A DNA stretch of 64,000 nucleotides, taken from assembly GCA_037044905.1 (NCBI GenBank), contig JBAOKB010000037.1, positions 248,001 to 312,000 of the forward strand, in the 5' to 3' direction. How positions within the stretch are numbered: the first letter of the stretch is position 1; the number at the start of each line of letters is the position of its first letter. Positions 23,688-35,094 of this stretch are shown here, in pieces. Source of the stretch: Hortaea werneckii. Taxonomy: Eukaryota; Ascomycota; Dothideomycetes; Mycosphaerellales; Teratosphaeriaceae. A program made the position numbers and the translations under genes. Under the pieces are notes generated by a model, which worked only from the letters and a program-made list of their open reading frames with translations, had not been told where the DNA came from and made no database searches.

Positions 23688-25530
23688 ATGACAGATCTCT
23701 CAGACACTGAGAAGGCGAAACTGCCGTACGAGTACCAGCAGTATGGAGTTGAAGACCCTATCACTGCACCAGGCCATCTGTCCGACCCAACAGATGAGCG
23801 TCACAGCCTACAACGCGGACTCAGCGCACGACAAATCTCTATGATTGCTATAGGAGGCGCGATAGGAACCGGTCTCATCATCGGCACGGGCAGCGCCCTT
23901 GCCAACGCAGGACCTGCCAGTATCCTCATTTCGTACACGATCGTCGGCTTGCTAGTCTACGTCGTCATGACCGCGCTCGGCGAGATGGCGACCTGGTTAC
24001 CTGCCGCAGGAGGCTTCGCACCGTATGCGACTCGATTCGTTGATCCGGCTCTCGGGTTCGCGCTTGGCTATACTTACTGGTTTAAATATGTCATTACGAC
24101 GCCCAACCAACTCACAGCCGCGGCGCTTGTCATCCAGTACTGGTGTCCGCCTGAGAAAGTCAATCCCGGTGTGTTCATTGCGATCTTCTTGGTCGCTATC
24201 ATCACGATCAACTACCTCGGGATCAGATTTTTCGGCGAGTTCGAGTTCTGGCTCAGCAGCATCAAGGTCCTGGTCATCATCGGTCTCATCATCTTATGCA
24301 TCGTCCTCGCAGCAGGCGGCGGGCCGAACGCAGAGAAAGCCCCCGGATTTACGTACTGGCACGACCCGGGCGCCTTTGCTGAGTACAAGTCAGACGGCTC
24401 TCTAGGTCGTTTTCTGGCTGTTTGGTCAAGCATGGTCACGGCCGTCTTCGCTTTCCTTGGCACGGAGCTGATCGGTGTCACGGTTGGCGAGGCGCAGAAT
24501 CCTCGACGGAATATTCCAAGGGCTATCAAGCTTACTTTCTGGCGCATCCTCATCTTCTACATCTGTAGTGTCTTCTTGGTTGGCATGCTTGTGCCTTATG
24601 ACTCAGACCGGCTTGCGTGGGTAAGTCTTTTCCCTAGGGGCTGGTAGCATTGTCTATTTTCTCTTGATGGTCTGATGCTTGACTCGTGGGACGGCGGCTG
24701 ACCTTATACAGGCAACGAAGCAATCCTCTAGCGCCGCCGCATCGCCTTTTGTCGTCGCAATCCAATTAGCCGGCATCAAAGTGCTGCCCGGGTTTTTGAA
24801 CGCTTGCATCTTGATCTTCGTGTTCAGTGCCGCAAACAGTGATCTGTATGTCAAAGTCCATAATCAGCGTCAGGCCAACAGGCACAACTGACGTTTCTCT
24901 TTAACTAGGTACATCGCCAGTCGGACAATCCACGGCTTGGCCTTGAAGAGACAAGCGCCGCGGTTCCTTGCCATTACAGACAAGCGTGGAGTTCCATTCG
25001 TCTCACTGGGCCTCTCGGCTTTAATCTGCTGCATCGCTTTCATGAACGTCAGCACGGGCTCGAAGACAGTCTTTGGCTACTTCGTCAACCTGGTCTCCAT
25101 TTTCGGTCTACTGACATGGATAAGCATCCTGGTCTCCCATATCTGGTTCATCCGCGCACGCAGGGCCCAAGGCGTCGATGAAGCGTCGCTACGATACAAA
25201 TCACCCTTTGGACTCTGGGGCAGCGTCGTCGCCCTCGTCTTCTGCTGCATTATCGCCCTGACCAAGAACTTCTCGGTCTTTGTCGGAGGGTTCGACTATA
25301 AGAACTTCATCACAGGGTACCTAGGCATCCCGCTGTACCTTTTCATGATATTCGGGTACAAGCTTGCCAACCGCACCAAGGGACTCAAACCTACGGAAGC
25401 TGACCTGTGGACTGGGAAAGCGATCATTGACGCTGATGAGCAAGAGTGGCTTGCGAAGGAGGCCGAGGTCAAGGCTAGTGGGGAGAAGGGAGGCTGGCTG
25501 TACAGACATACTCTTGGCCTGCTATTCTAG
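23688..25530 (+). CDS. Amino-acid permease (fungal AAT/YAT family)
   Basis: Three exons (23688-24620, 24712-24845, 24909-25530) with 91- and 63-bp introns, all in phase, give 562 residues. After a cytosolic N terminus comes the amino-acid permease signature (ISMIAIGGAIGTGLIIGTGS) that starts the first of about twelve helices. GVTVGEAQNPRRNIPRAI sits in the conserved loop after TM6. The second exon carries FSAANSDLYIASRT, and the C terminus is short and cytosolic. It imports amino acids with protons at the plasma membrane. Substrate range is not readable. The stop is 82 bp from the stop of the convergent phosphatase gene. Confidence 0.95.
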
Positions 25531-25612
25531 TTGCTAGATCTTGAACCGTGCGGATGGTTGTGCCAGTTGCTTTACAGGGGCGACAGAGGCTGCTAAACAT
25601 AGTGGAGGTCTT

Positions 25613-26589
25613 TTAGAGATTGGCAATGGCACCATCTGTGATGTTCTTCCTAACACGCTCGACCTCTTCGTCGCTGAGACCGCAGTACTTTGTCATGTAA
25701 GCTTGTGCGCCTCCGAAATCCCTTTCGATCATTTCTTGCGTTGCTCTCTGTGACGTAGATTAGTCTCTTGAGCTTATAGTTTGTCGGCAAAATGTCTTGA
25801 GGGGCTTACCATGTTCTCCGGTTTGCTGCTGACCATGTTTGAAACTCCTTCCGTGTTGCCCTCAAGTGCTGGGTTTTTGAGCAAACGTTCAATGAAGAGG
25901 GCCCTTAATGGCGCGAGCCCGAGATCTGTCAGAGCATACTCGTTGGAGATCTCGTCGGAAGGAGCGCCGGCAAGCATCAAGAGCAGGGCTACGAGCACAC
26001 CTGTGCGGTCTTTGCCTGCTGTACAGTGTACGACACATGGACTGGGTTTGTCCTGCGCCAAGTGCCGGAGTATCTTGCCGTAAGCTTGAGGAGCATTCAA
26101 TAAGATGTCATGATAGGCTTTGACAAAGCCATCCGGACCGGCACGAGTGTACTCCTTGTACCGTAGAGCGACTTGCTCCGGTCCATAGTCCTTCTCGGCA
26201 AAGACTGGCACCCATTCCCGCTTGATGCCGTAAGGCTGGAAGATATCGCTATCCTCGGGGGCTACACCTGCCCATTCCGGTCCGTCTCTTTTGATTTCAG
26301 GCGTGGATCGCAAGTCGAATATCACTCTGATGCCTGCAGGAAGAAGACCGTTCAGCGAACTAGGCACTTCGGTTGAGATAGAAAGGAAAAAAAGTCCTCG
26401 CTCTTAATAGATGCAGAGACTGACCTTACCTAGATCCTGGCTCATCTTCTCCAACCCGGCTCTGGTCGCTTTGCTGGGATCTGCCGATCTGAATACCAAC
26501 CCTGGACCGGCATGATCTCCGCCGATGCCCCGGAAGTTGTGTACGCCTGGTACTTCGACGAAGGGTGGAGAGGGTAGAGGTGTATCCAT
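25613..26589 (-). CDS. Protein-tyrosine phosphatase, fungal DSP/Tyr-phosphatase family
   Basis: Three exons (26589-26430, 26333-25810, 25747-25613) with 96- and 62-bp introns give 272 residues. The first exon has VHNFRGIGG and LVFRSADPS, the usual start of this family. The second carries the active site HCTAGKDRTG (HCx5R) and an ALTDLGLAPLR segment. The short third exon adds a C-terminal helix region (MTKYCGLSDEEVERVRKN), which I take as the true end because it replaces a non-conserved readthrough tail. Family members dephosphorylate phosphotyrosine or, in bacterial relatives, phosphoinositides. It is probably cytosolic, as no signal peptide is seen. Confidence 0.9.
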
Positions 26590-27430
26590 AGCTATCTGAT
26601 GCTGCTACAGTATTGCTTGAATAGTTAGGCGCTCAATTGTCGGACTCAATCTTCGGAATTCACCACCGTATGCACAGCATGAAGTTCACCAACCTCGGCA
26701 ACCCGATGTCGGGGAATGATGGAGCCGACTTGGGACCACGCACTCCGACTTTCAGAACGTTCAAGCTTCAACGGACTTCCGTCATGCCATACGTTCGCCT
26801 GTGCTCGTCACTATCGTTCCGCGTCCTCACACTACGTAAGGCGATCGCTCGGGGGCAAAAGCGGCCACTCAGACCTGTCGGATTCTGCACCATGAACACC
26901 TGCGGGCGAACGTTGGCCATCGAAGTGGTGACAGCACTGTAGGTAGGGCCTTAATACCTAGGAAGACCGCTGTCAGGACTGTCCGGTATGCAGTAATATC
27001 AGCGTTGGCCGGGCGAGTCGGTTAATAGATTGCCGTGTTGCATTAGATTCACAGCGCCTTGCCACGCGGTTGCACGAGCGAAATGATAGGTCCATTCGAG
27101 TTCCGGTGTACAAGGCAGCACACGGGCCCGAAAGGATCTCTAAAGCAAGCCGAGTAAGGCCTAGTCAGTTACAGGGGAGTTTGGCTGGAACATGAAGCAG
27201 GCCTGTACTCCCACGGCCTATTTGGCCTATTCATTGCCTTGGCAAATTGCGGCTGATCTCTATCGTCCCTCTCGCGGTAGCGGACAGGGCGAGATTAGTT
27301 CCGGAATCTTCATCTGAAGATGGTCGCGTATCTCGTGTTGATGTGCGCGAGAAGAATTTCTTTCTCATGGCCTGCATCTTGGTAGACTGCTCTTTTGCTT
27401 TCATCGACTGTCCTTGAGACTTCGCTAGCA
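26590..27430. other. Divergent intergenic region, 0.84 kb
   Basis: Promoter space for the phosphatase (-) and the mucin-like gene (+). No gene or clear motif seen. Confidence 0.5.
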
Positions 27431-30400
27431 ATGCATTCCTACACGTTCTTGCTCTTATGCGTGGTGTCTCTTTTGACTTTCGCTTTCAGCCAATTCACTA
27501 ATGCCACAGTTGCGATCGACAGCAGCACATCGACCGTGCCAGCTAGCCATGTCAACAACAGCGTTTCCCGGTTGCCCCATCCAACAACACAAAGCCCGGC
27601 AAGTAAGAGTAGCGATAGCTCAGCCGGCCTGGCAAAATATATACTCAATGGTCTTGGAGGGACTTCGGAGTCAGCAGAAGACGAGGCTAGCACCGCGTCT
27701 CCAGTAACAACAGGAATCACAACAGCGAGCATCGCAGAATCCGCTCCCTCATTAACATCTTCACTTTCCGGCGAAGCCTTGGACCCGGTATCCCCTGATA
27801 CTGGGAATGGAACTAATGTTCCCGGACACTCGCCGTCTCAGGCTACCAACTTCTCAACTGCTGCAAACAACATATCCGCAAAAAGTATCATTACCAAGAG
27901 TACACCATACATGCCTCTGACTACACATGCACACGCCATGAACGGCACTCTAATGCCACCTTACACAACTTGGCAAAACTACACCTATGCTACAAGTTGC
28001 TCGTGGGATGACAGCAGTTGCTACAGTGTATGCTTTGATTATGTTTCCAGCTGCGAAGCGGAATGGGCTGCTTATGCTAGTGGGGCTGCTTCAACCTCTA
28101 CGAGATATAGCATTTCTACTGTCTATGTAAGGGAGCCGATGGCAATAGCAAACCTACTTAAGAGCTAGATCCTTTGCTAATACACTTTACAGCATTCCAG
28201 CTCCACAACTGTCGGCCTCATCGAGTCTACCACCACATATACTTTTGTGCTATCGTGGAGCGAAGGTGCCTATACTCAATCCAGTGTGATGGCACTAGCC
28301 TCGAATGACGGCTCAATATCCGTCTCAGTAGAGACGAGAACATTTACATACAACGTCTACAGCTACATCAACTCCCGCCAGCCTCCTTCGTGCTCAACTA
28401 CGGCCTCGAATCCGTGTACTCGTGGATGCAATACGAACTATTGCACTGTTCAGGGAGGTAAGGAATCGAAAGCGATCTCGAGACAGAAACATTCAAATAT
28501 ACTAAAGCCCCCAATTCAGGAACTGTCGATCTTCTGTATTGGCCTGTTGCGACATTTTCATTGCACGTCACCGACGGCAGTACCAGCACGGAGATCATTC
28601 CAATCACTGGCAACCCAAACACTACCTCGACAATGCTCTTTGAAGGGACGACCCTGACTTCGCCTACTGTTTACATATCGTTTGAAACTGCCTTCGCACT
28701 CGACGAATGCAGCAAACCAGTCGGTGAGTTCGCTCATGCACTTTCTCTGCTGTGTAAACTGACTTGAGTCTGAGGTCGAAATCACACTGGATCTCTCATT
28801 GCCTTGCTGCCGGATCAAGTATCCAGCATCCATGGTGCACTTGGTCCTTCTTCTATGACGAATGCCACCGGTCATTTCGCTGGAACTTGGATCCCGGCCT
28901 CTTTCAACTACACAAATCTGGCTCTCACTCCCGTCCCGCTGTCTGTGTACTTGGATCAGCCAAGTTGCTGTAGGAATCTTGCCCGAGCTCTCTCATAGAA
29001 AGTCCACACATTGACTTTTTCACAGATGACTCTTTCTGTAGTACCATCTTCACCGTAAGTCGTTACGATGACAGTATTCAACGCCTTTGATTCCACCGCT
29101 TGCTGACAGCTTTCCGCACACAGGACTATAGACCTGTCCTCTCTGTCCCTCAACAGATTCTGAGCCTCGATCCCGCATGGAGCTCTTGTGACGTCTATTG
29201 GAGGGGGCTCTATGACCCTCCAAAGGCTTTGCAGCCTGCTCAAGTGGTCATGGGACCTACGACTCCAGCTGGAGACGATCAAGCAAGGTCCACATCTGCC
29301 GTGCCTGAAAATAGCCTCGTTTCGCCAACCGTAAAGCCGACGATAGTATCAGGCGATCCTCCGCAGGTCCCTACGGCGACGCAAGATCCCTCTAAACCCG
29401 ATTTGCAGTCGCCTAGTGCCCCACACGTTCAGCAATCTGCTACTACACCAGAAACTTCGACGCCAACGCTTAGTAGCGCAGACCCTGTACAATCTGATGC
29501 TGCTCAAATCGATTCCGAGGTCGCTAAGCCTCCACCAAATACGGAAAACATAAACGACCCAAGCTCCAGCACGACGGGCCAAGTTACAGACACCCAAGCC
29601 AATGGCGATAGAACCAGTACTTCGAGCCCAGGTGCTGACACAAAAGATGGCAGTCACGCACCCTCGAATGCTGCAGAAGTCTTCAGCGAAGCCCAGCAGG
29701 ACCAGACTGACGACAGTAACAGGCCAATGGTGACATTCTCCGGTGCAAATGGGCAAAAGCATTCAGGTGTACTAACTGGCGGCAACGTGATCGTAGACAG
29801 CACTGTCACAATTTCGCAAGGAGGCGCCAAAACTAGCGTGACTGGTATAGGGGTAGTTTCGGCGGCCGCCAGTGGACTAGTGATAAGTCAAGAGAACGTC
29901 AAAGTCACTGCAGCTTACTCCTCCGACGAATCGACAGGGCCTGCAGCTGCAGCAACTACAGCTTTAATCACCTTCGAGGGCTCGACATATACGGTCGTGC
30001 AGAGCAGCCGTATCGGAGCGCAGGAAGCCAGCTTTGAATCGCATTCCGTGGAAGCAGCCACCTTCGAGGCTGGTGGAAACGTGTTCACTGCCTATAGGCC
30101 AAAGTCTGACGGGGCCGTGCGGGTCATCGCGGAAGAAACCACGTTCAGCCTGGAGAGAGGCAGCGCGACTAATATCGACGACCATTCCATCAGTGCTGAT
30201 TCTACCGGTAACCTGGCATTTGATGGTGATAATCTGGCTTATACTAGTCTCGACCAGTCAGCACTACCATCCAGCTCTGGGATCATATTTACAGCCAATG
30301 ACGGGGACGTGTATACTGTCGTCCAGATCAGCAGCGCGAACTTACTTGTGCACAAATCTGGCAGCACACTTACCATCCCCGCATCTTCAGCTGCCACGGT

Positions 30401-31343
30401 GGGTGGAAGTGAGATACGTCTTGGTGCTTCAGACTATGTCCTTGTGGACTCGGAGACACTGGCACCGTCGGCTTTGCCTTCTGCTTCTGCAGGACTCCAA
30501 GTTGAATTCACAAATGATGGAAAGATTCGCACTGCCACCGAGCACCCATCAGCCTCTGCCGCGGTCTTCGATGGCACCACGGTATCGGTTGGTGGACCTG
30601 CTTTGACACTTGGCGACGAGACGGTATCGATGGCAACTGGCGGTCTTGTTCTCCAGAGCAATGGGAAGCAGGATACGATAGCCTTCACACAAGCTCAAGG
30701 TCAAGATACTACAGCTATACTTACTTTCGGCGCGAATGGCATGACGGCTTATGCATTGGGATCAGATCTCACAGCTGCGCCGAGTGGTATAATTTTAGAC
30801 GGCACAACATTGTTAGCCGGAGGATCAGCAGTAACGATTTCCGGAAACACGATCTCAGTGGCTTCTTCTGGCATTGTCATTGCCAACGACGGATCTACTA
30901 GCACTATACTCCTTCCCACAGCGAGCTCGCTGCCGGAATCGAAAGCTGTCCTCACACTTGGCTCTCGAACATTTACAGCCTATCAAGTCACGCAATCGCC
31001 GGGAGTGGTCGATATCGGTGGAAGTCGCCTCTCCATCGGAGGCCAAGCTATAACTATCAACGGCGAGGTCATCAGCGCCGCATCAAGCGGTATTGTAGAA
31101 GACGGGACGCTCGTATCCTGGTCAACGATACCTGTTCCCGCAATGGCAAGTGACACGCCAGGCTCTGCAACTGCAGGCCACGGAGCTGGGACCACGCAGA
31201 GCAGTAGAACGAGTGCAGAAAGCCCGGCGACACAGAGAGAGTCTGGGATCGCTACAACGACATCCGGAGCCGAAAGGCATCGGATTTCTGTGGTCCGAAT
31301 GTCTTTGGTGGCTGTCGGACTAGTGTTCGTGACTTTATTTTAG
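27431..31343 (+). CDS. Large Ser/Thr-rich secreted protein, predicted GPI-anchored, with internal repeats
   Basis: Six exons (27431-28126, 28193-28457, 28520-28723, 28775-28969, 29026-29054, 29124-31343) all join in phase and give 1202 residues. The fifth exon is only 29 bp. The N terminus (MHSYTFLLLCVVSLLTFAFS) is a signal peptide, and the C terminus ends in a basic residue plus a hydrophobic stretch (MSLVAVGLVFVTLF) as in GPI signals. The first third is Ser/Thr-rich with many N-glycosylation sites and conserved cysteines. Residues from about 670 on carry degenerate repeats of the form LxxGGxAxTIxGxxISxASSGIV, three clear copies near the end. This looks like a wall or surface mucin or adhesin. 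I know of no assigned function. Confidence 0.82.
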
Positions 31344-31773
31344 CTCACAGGCCACTGCAATGCCATGGATCTGTTTTTCCATGTAATTTGCGCATTTATT
31401 TTGTTCTTTGAAATGATTGCAGCAGTCGTCAAGTATCCGTTGCGGAAGTGCAAGCGGTATGTGATCTTGTAGAGTCGATTTACTCTGCATTTGTGATGTA
31501 CGTACTGTGTACATAGTAGTACAAAGTGTGAGCATCTATGATGCTGACTAACACAGTTGATCGTCTCGTTCACGTACTTCGGGCGAAAGAATGCCGACAA
31601 AATTTTGGCAATGCTGATTCGCCATCGCTCCAAGATACTGTACCCGCAAAAGATTTGAGTCAGTCTCAACAGGAGTACAAAGTACTCAGGTACGGTAGGC
31701 ATTTGGAGTGACACTTGTACCGCGCGATTCTACCCTTGCTTCTATTTCATCGTGATCTCCATACAAAGCGAAC
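31344..31773. other. Intergenic, 430 bp
   Basis: AT-richer spacer between two plus-strand genes. Nothing supported. Confidence 0.5.
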
Positions 31774-32589
31774 ATGGCACCAGACTCCCGCATCATTCTC
31801 ACGCGCCACGCGCAGGCCGAGCACAATGTTGACCTAGACTACTCCAGTGAGTCTTGACAGAGCTGCCGGAAAAGGAAGGCACGAGGCTGAATCCGATGTA
31901 GTCCCTGATGCGCCGCTCACCCCGCTTGGCAAGAAACAGGCTGCTACCCTTGCGCCTCAGATCAAGGAACTGGCGAAGGAGGTCGACCTTGTCGTCTCCT
32001 CGCCTCTCAAGCGAACATTGCAGACCACGAAACTTGGATGGGCGCCTGCATTGGAGCGTCTAGGGATCGAAAACGTCATCTGTTTGCCCCAAGCCCAGGA
32101 ATGCAATGCTCGTACGCCTTGACCTCCCATAACGCATTCTGTATGGCCCACTAACCATTGTATTCAGACCCTTGCGATACAGGCTCGCCTAAAGAGGTTC
32201 TCGAAGCCGAATCAGAGTTTGCTGGCTTTGATCTTTCGGGCCTGACACCGGACTGGATCAGCAAGAAGGGCTTCTACGCGGCAGACCCTACGTCTCTTGC
32301 CAACCGGGCCAAGTGGGTCAGGCAATGGCTACGTGACCGCCCCGAGAAGACGATCGTGCTCGTCGCTCACGGCGATGTTCTGCGCCGGATCACTTCTGGG
32401 CCTAGCGGACCCAGCACTTACATGTGGCAGAATGCCGAGGCGAAGATTGTCCGTTTCGATGCCAAGTCTGTGGACAGTGACGAATGCTGGCTGGACGTTG
32501 AAAATACGGTCGCAGTTGCCGGCGGCTACAGTCCTACCAGTACAGAGATGGACTTGGTTGGTACTGAGGAGCTACCCAAGAACCTTTAG
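31774..32589 (+). CDS. Histidine phosphatase superfamily (phosphoglycerate-mutase-like)
   Basis: Three exons (31774-31846, 31902-32111, 32168-32589) with 55- and 56-bp introns give 234 residues. The phosphohistidine motif is LTRHAQAEHN (His 12), where many relatives have RHG. LTPLGKKQA and VVSSPLKRTLQT follow, and the second catalytic histidine is in LVAHGDVLRRI. It is short and cytosolic by appearance. Relatives range from fructose-2,6-bisphosphatases to broad phosphatases, and no substrate can be assigned. Confidence 0.9.
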
Positions 32590-33114
32590 TGGAGGCGGTA
32601 CCGGAGATGATGCGTCAAAGCCTGACCACGACGATTAAGATTAGAAATTTACAACGTAGAAGGCATGCCATGATGAGTATGGAAGAATTTTCCATGGTGA
32701 TTGTTCCCAAGGAGCACCATGTCATGTGATGCTGGCGAATACGACCGGAGCGGAGCTCACCGAGGCAGGTCGCTTTCTTCGGCAGGTGCATGTCTCAACT
32801 GCGAACACTCGCTTGCACTACCAACCTACACTTGCCATGATATGTCTCTATTCAAGGTCTTCGCGAAGGTAGGAAAATGGTGCTAGTGAGCGAGGCGAGG
32901 ATGATGCGACGCCAGATGGTCTGTTTTGGGGACGGGTCGCCATCAACCTGAAACAGCGATATAGTATGGACGACTTGGCACTTCTTGTACGGAGCGCCCA
33001 GAAGACTATATAGAAGGCATATTCACCAGGTGAGAGGAGGTTTCTCATAGTTCAAGTTCATTGTGTTTTTCACCAAGTCGTTCGTTAAACAACAATTGCC
33101 CTCGCAGCACAACC
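32590..33114. other. Intergenic, promoter of second DUF1996 gene
   Basis: About 525 bp between plus-strand genes, with a TATA-like element listed separately. Nothing else seen. Confidence 0.5.
33007..33013 (+). promoter_or_regulatory. TATA-like box of second DUF1996 gene
   Basis: TATATAG lies about 105 bp upstream of the ATG at 33115. Assignment is by consensus and distance only. The other DUF1996 gene also has a TATA box. Confidence 0.4.
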
Positions 33115-34160
33115 ATGTCTTTCGGTTCTTCCCTCCGCACCGCCCTGCTGGTCAGTGGCCTGTCCGCGCGCACGATTTTGGCCTACACTCAAGTCAACAT
33201 CGCCTCTCCATTCATGTACAAGAACATCGACCCTATTGTCTTCCCTGGAGAGTATGGAAAATCGCATCTTCACTCTTTCTTCGGATCCGATGCCGTCACA
33301 ATCAACACCGACTCCAGCGAGGAGCTGAGACAAGGCTGCACTAATGCGGCAAACCCCAACGATCTGTCTATTTACTGGGTCCCAACACTTTTATACCAGT
33401 CTGGTGACTCATGGGAGCCAGTCCCGGTGCTGCGTTTCAGTGCATACTATGGACTCGGAGACACACCAGCAGAGGTCGCCATCCCCGACAATCTTCAGAT
33501 GGTAGCCGGGGATGCCAGCGCCACTAACATGGACGAGATGCCGACCGAGCCCAACGTCGAATGGTTCTGCGAAGAAGACGGCACGAGCAGCTGGGACGAG
33601 AATGGATTTCCCAGTGAGACCTGCAGCACTCATCTCCAGCAACTGCTCTACTTCCCGAACTGTAAGCGTGGACCTGTTACCGGAAATTGAGAGATGGATT
33701 GCTGACTGATGTCCTAGGTGTAAACACTGACACGCTGGAGACCGCATACAAAGACGGCCAGCCAGGCAGATACCACGACTGTCCAAGCGGAATGCAAGCC
33801 ATGCCTCAGCTGCGCTTCTCCATCCGTTACGACTTGCGTGACGTTCTACCAAACGGCTGGAGCGGCACCGCACCGATAAAGCTTGCCAGTGGCAATGCAT
33901 ACAGCTCCCACGGTGACTTCATCAACGGGTGGACTTCTGAAGGAGGCCAGGGACTCGTCGAGGCGACAACGGAGAAGATGCATTACATTTCGGTCAACGG
34001 TGCGCTTGGCAACGATGGAGACGAAATGAACTGCCAGGCCACAGATGCCGACCCGAACCACGGAACTAGCGATTACGCAGAGAGTGTGGCAGCTATGAGC
34101 AAGAGGAGTGTTCCGGCTTTCGGATGGAACTCGCGCAACAGGCTCGCGCGTTATGTGTAA
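33115..34160 (+). CDS. Secreted DUF1996 protein (no WSC domain)
   Basis: Exons 33115-33661 and 33718-34160 are joined across a 56-bp intron (GTAAGC to GTCCTAG), giving 329 residues. The N terminus is a signal peptide (SLRTALLVSGLSARTILA). Family motifs include KSHLHSFFG, LSIYWVPTLLY, and SHGDFINGW near residue 260, the same HGDFINGW element as in the 5.9-kb gene. Unlike that gene it stops soon after the domain, with a short tail and no WSC module. The cysteines bracketing the domain suggest an extracellular fold. Function of the family is unknown. The two copies are diverged, so this is not a recent duplication. Confidence 0.9.
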
Positions 34161-34581
34161 GATAATTGAAGGTGTCTTTCGAACAGCAGTGTGGAAGGGG
34201 ACTATCACAAAGGACAACACCACCTAGAGTCTAGTCCGACAAATGTACAGAAGAAGATAATGTTGCGTGCGCACCTTAGTACAGCCAAGTCAAACGCCAA
34301 GGGTATAATTACTTCTTCCCATCCCTCTTATCTCCTCAAGTAATAAGCAGACCGCCAGCCCGAACCATTCTTGCAGCATCATCAACGCCTCTCCCCAACG
34401 CCGTAGACTTCAGAAGAGACTGAGCATCTTCAACCGTCAAAACAGATACTCATAAACGTAACCTCGCCCAATCTTCGCAATGCCGCCCACAAATAATGGG
34501 ATAAGATACCGCTGCCTTAGCCATTGAAGCGTACTTGTCCTTGAAGACTCCGAACTTGATGATATTCACCTAGCCAGCTTG
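34161..34581. other. Convergent intergenic, 421 bp
   Basis: 3' flanks of the DUF1996 gene (+) and the small duplicated-motif gene (-). No other feature seen. Confidence 0.5.
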
Positions 34582-35094
34582 TTAGATAGTTTCGTGCATT
34601 TGTTTGAGCTTAAGAGCCATACCTGACTTGGGTGTCGACCGATCAGACGGCGATTTAGAGCTCTTTGCTGCAAAGCTAGACTCTTGTCTACGTGGTGTAT
34701 AGGCAAGATCTGGGTAATAAGACATCGGATCCTTAAGGCGTGGGTTGTGCTTGTGTACGTCGCCAGTGAGGATGCTCATCAATGTGGACTGCTTCGATGC
34801 GGCGCTGGTCTCTTTTGGAGATGACGGGCAGGCGTGGTTTGGGTAAAGGGACGTTGGATCTCGGAGTCGAGGATTGTGCTTGTGAACTTCTCCTGTGAGG
34901 ATGCCTTTCAAGGTGGACATCCTGCTTGAAGGTTTCGATGAAGGTCTTCTTTGGTGGACTTCTTTCTCGCTGACTTTGACGTTTGGACTATTCTTTGTAG
35001 TCTCTGTGTAGGGAGGCGGTTGCTCCTCGGAAAGTCTTTGATCGTCTTGATACATTGTGTCGAAAGGCGAGCTCGAGGTCCGGGAATTCGTCAT
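34582..35094 (-). CDS. Small hypothetical protein with duplicated ILTG-VHKHNPRL motif
   Basis: I do not recognise this 170-residue protein. From the ATG at 35094 it starts Ser/Thr-rich, has a PPPY element (residues 26-29) of the kind bound by WW domains, then two copies of a roughly 28-residue segment (60-87 and 103-130). Each copy has STL..ILTG(E/D)VHKHNPRL, then (R/K)DP and a Tyr-Pro pair. The rest is polar and basic, and no signal peptide is likely from this start. Conservation of the two copies, with mostly conservative changes between them, suggests selection on the motif. A longer frame upstream begins at a non-ATG codon. Extra exons at either end cannot be excluded. Confidence 0.55.
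   Translation of the reverse strand: MTNSRTSSSPFDTMYQDDQRLSEEQPPPYTETTKNSPNVKVSEKEVHQRRPSSKPSSRMSTLKGILTGEVHKHNPRLRDPTSLYPNHACPSSPKETSAASKQSTLMSILTGDVHKHNPRLKDPMSYYPDLAYTPRRQESSFAAKSSKSPSDRSTPKSGMALKLKQMHETI
34705..34917 (-). repeat. Coding duplication, two ~84-bp copies
   Basis: Minus-strand segments 34917-34834 and 34788-34705 encode the two copies of the ILTG-VHKHNPRL segment. They are similar at DNA level around the shared VHKHNPRL codons but not identical, so the duplication is old. Confidence 0.75.

Noticed and set aside
28127..29123. Several small genes between the two long frames of the mucin-like locus
   Set aside because: All the short frames join in phase through canonical GT-AG sites into one protein with continuous Cys/Ser/Thr-rich character.
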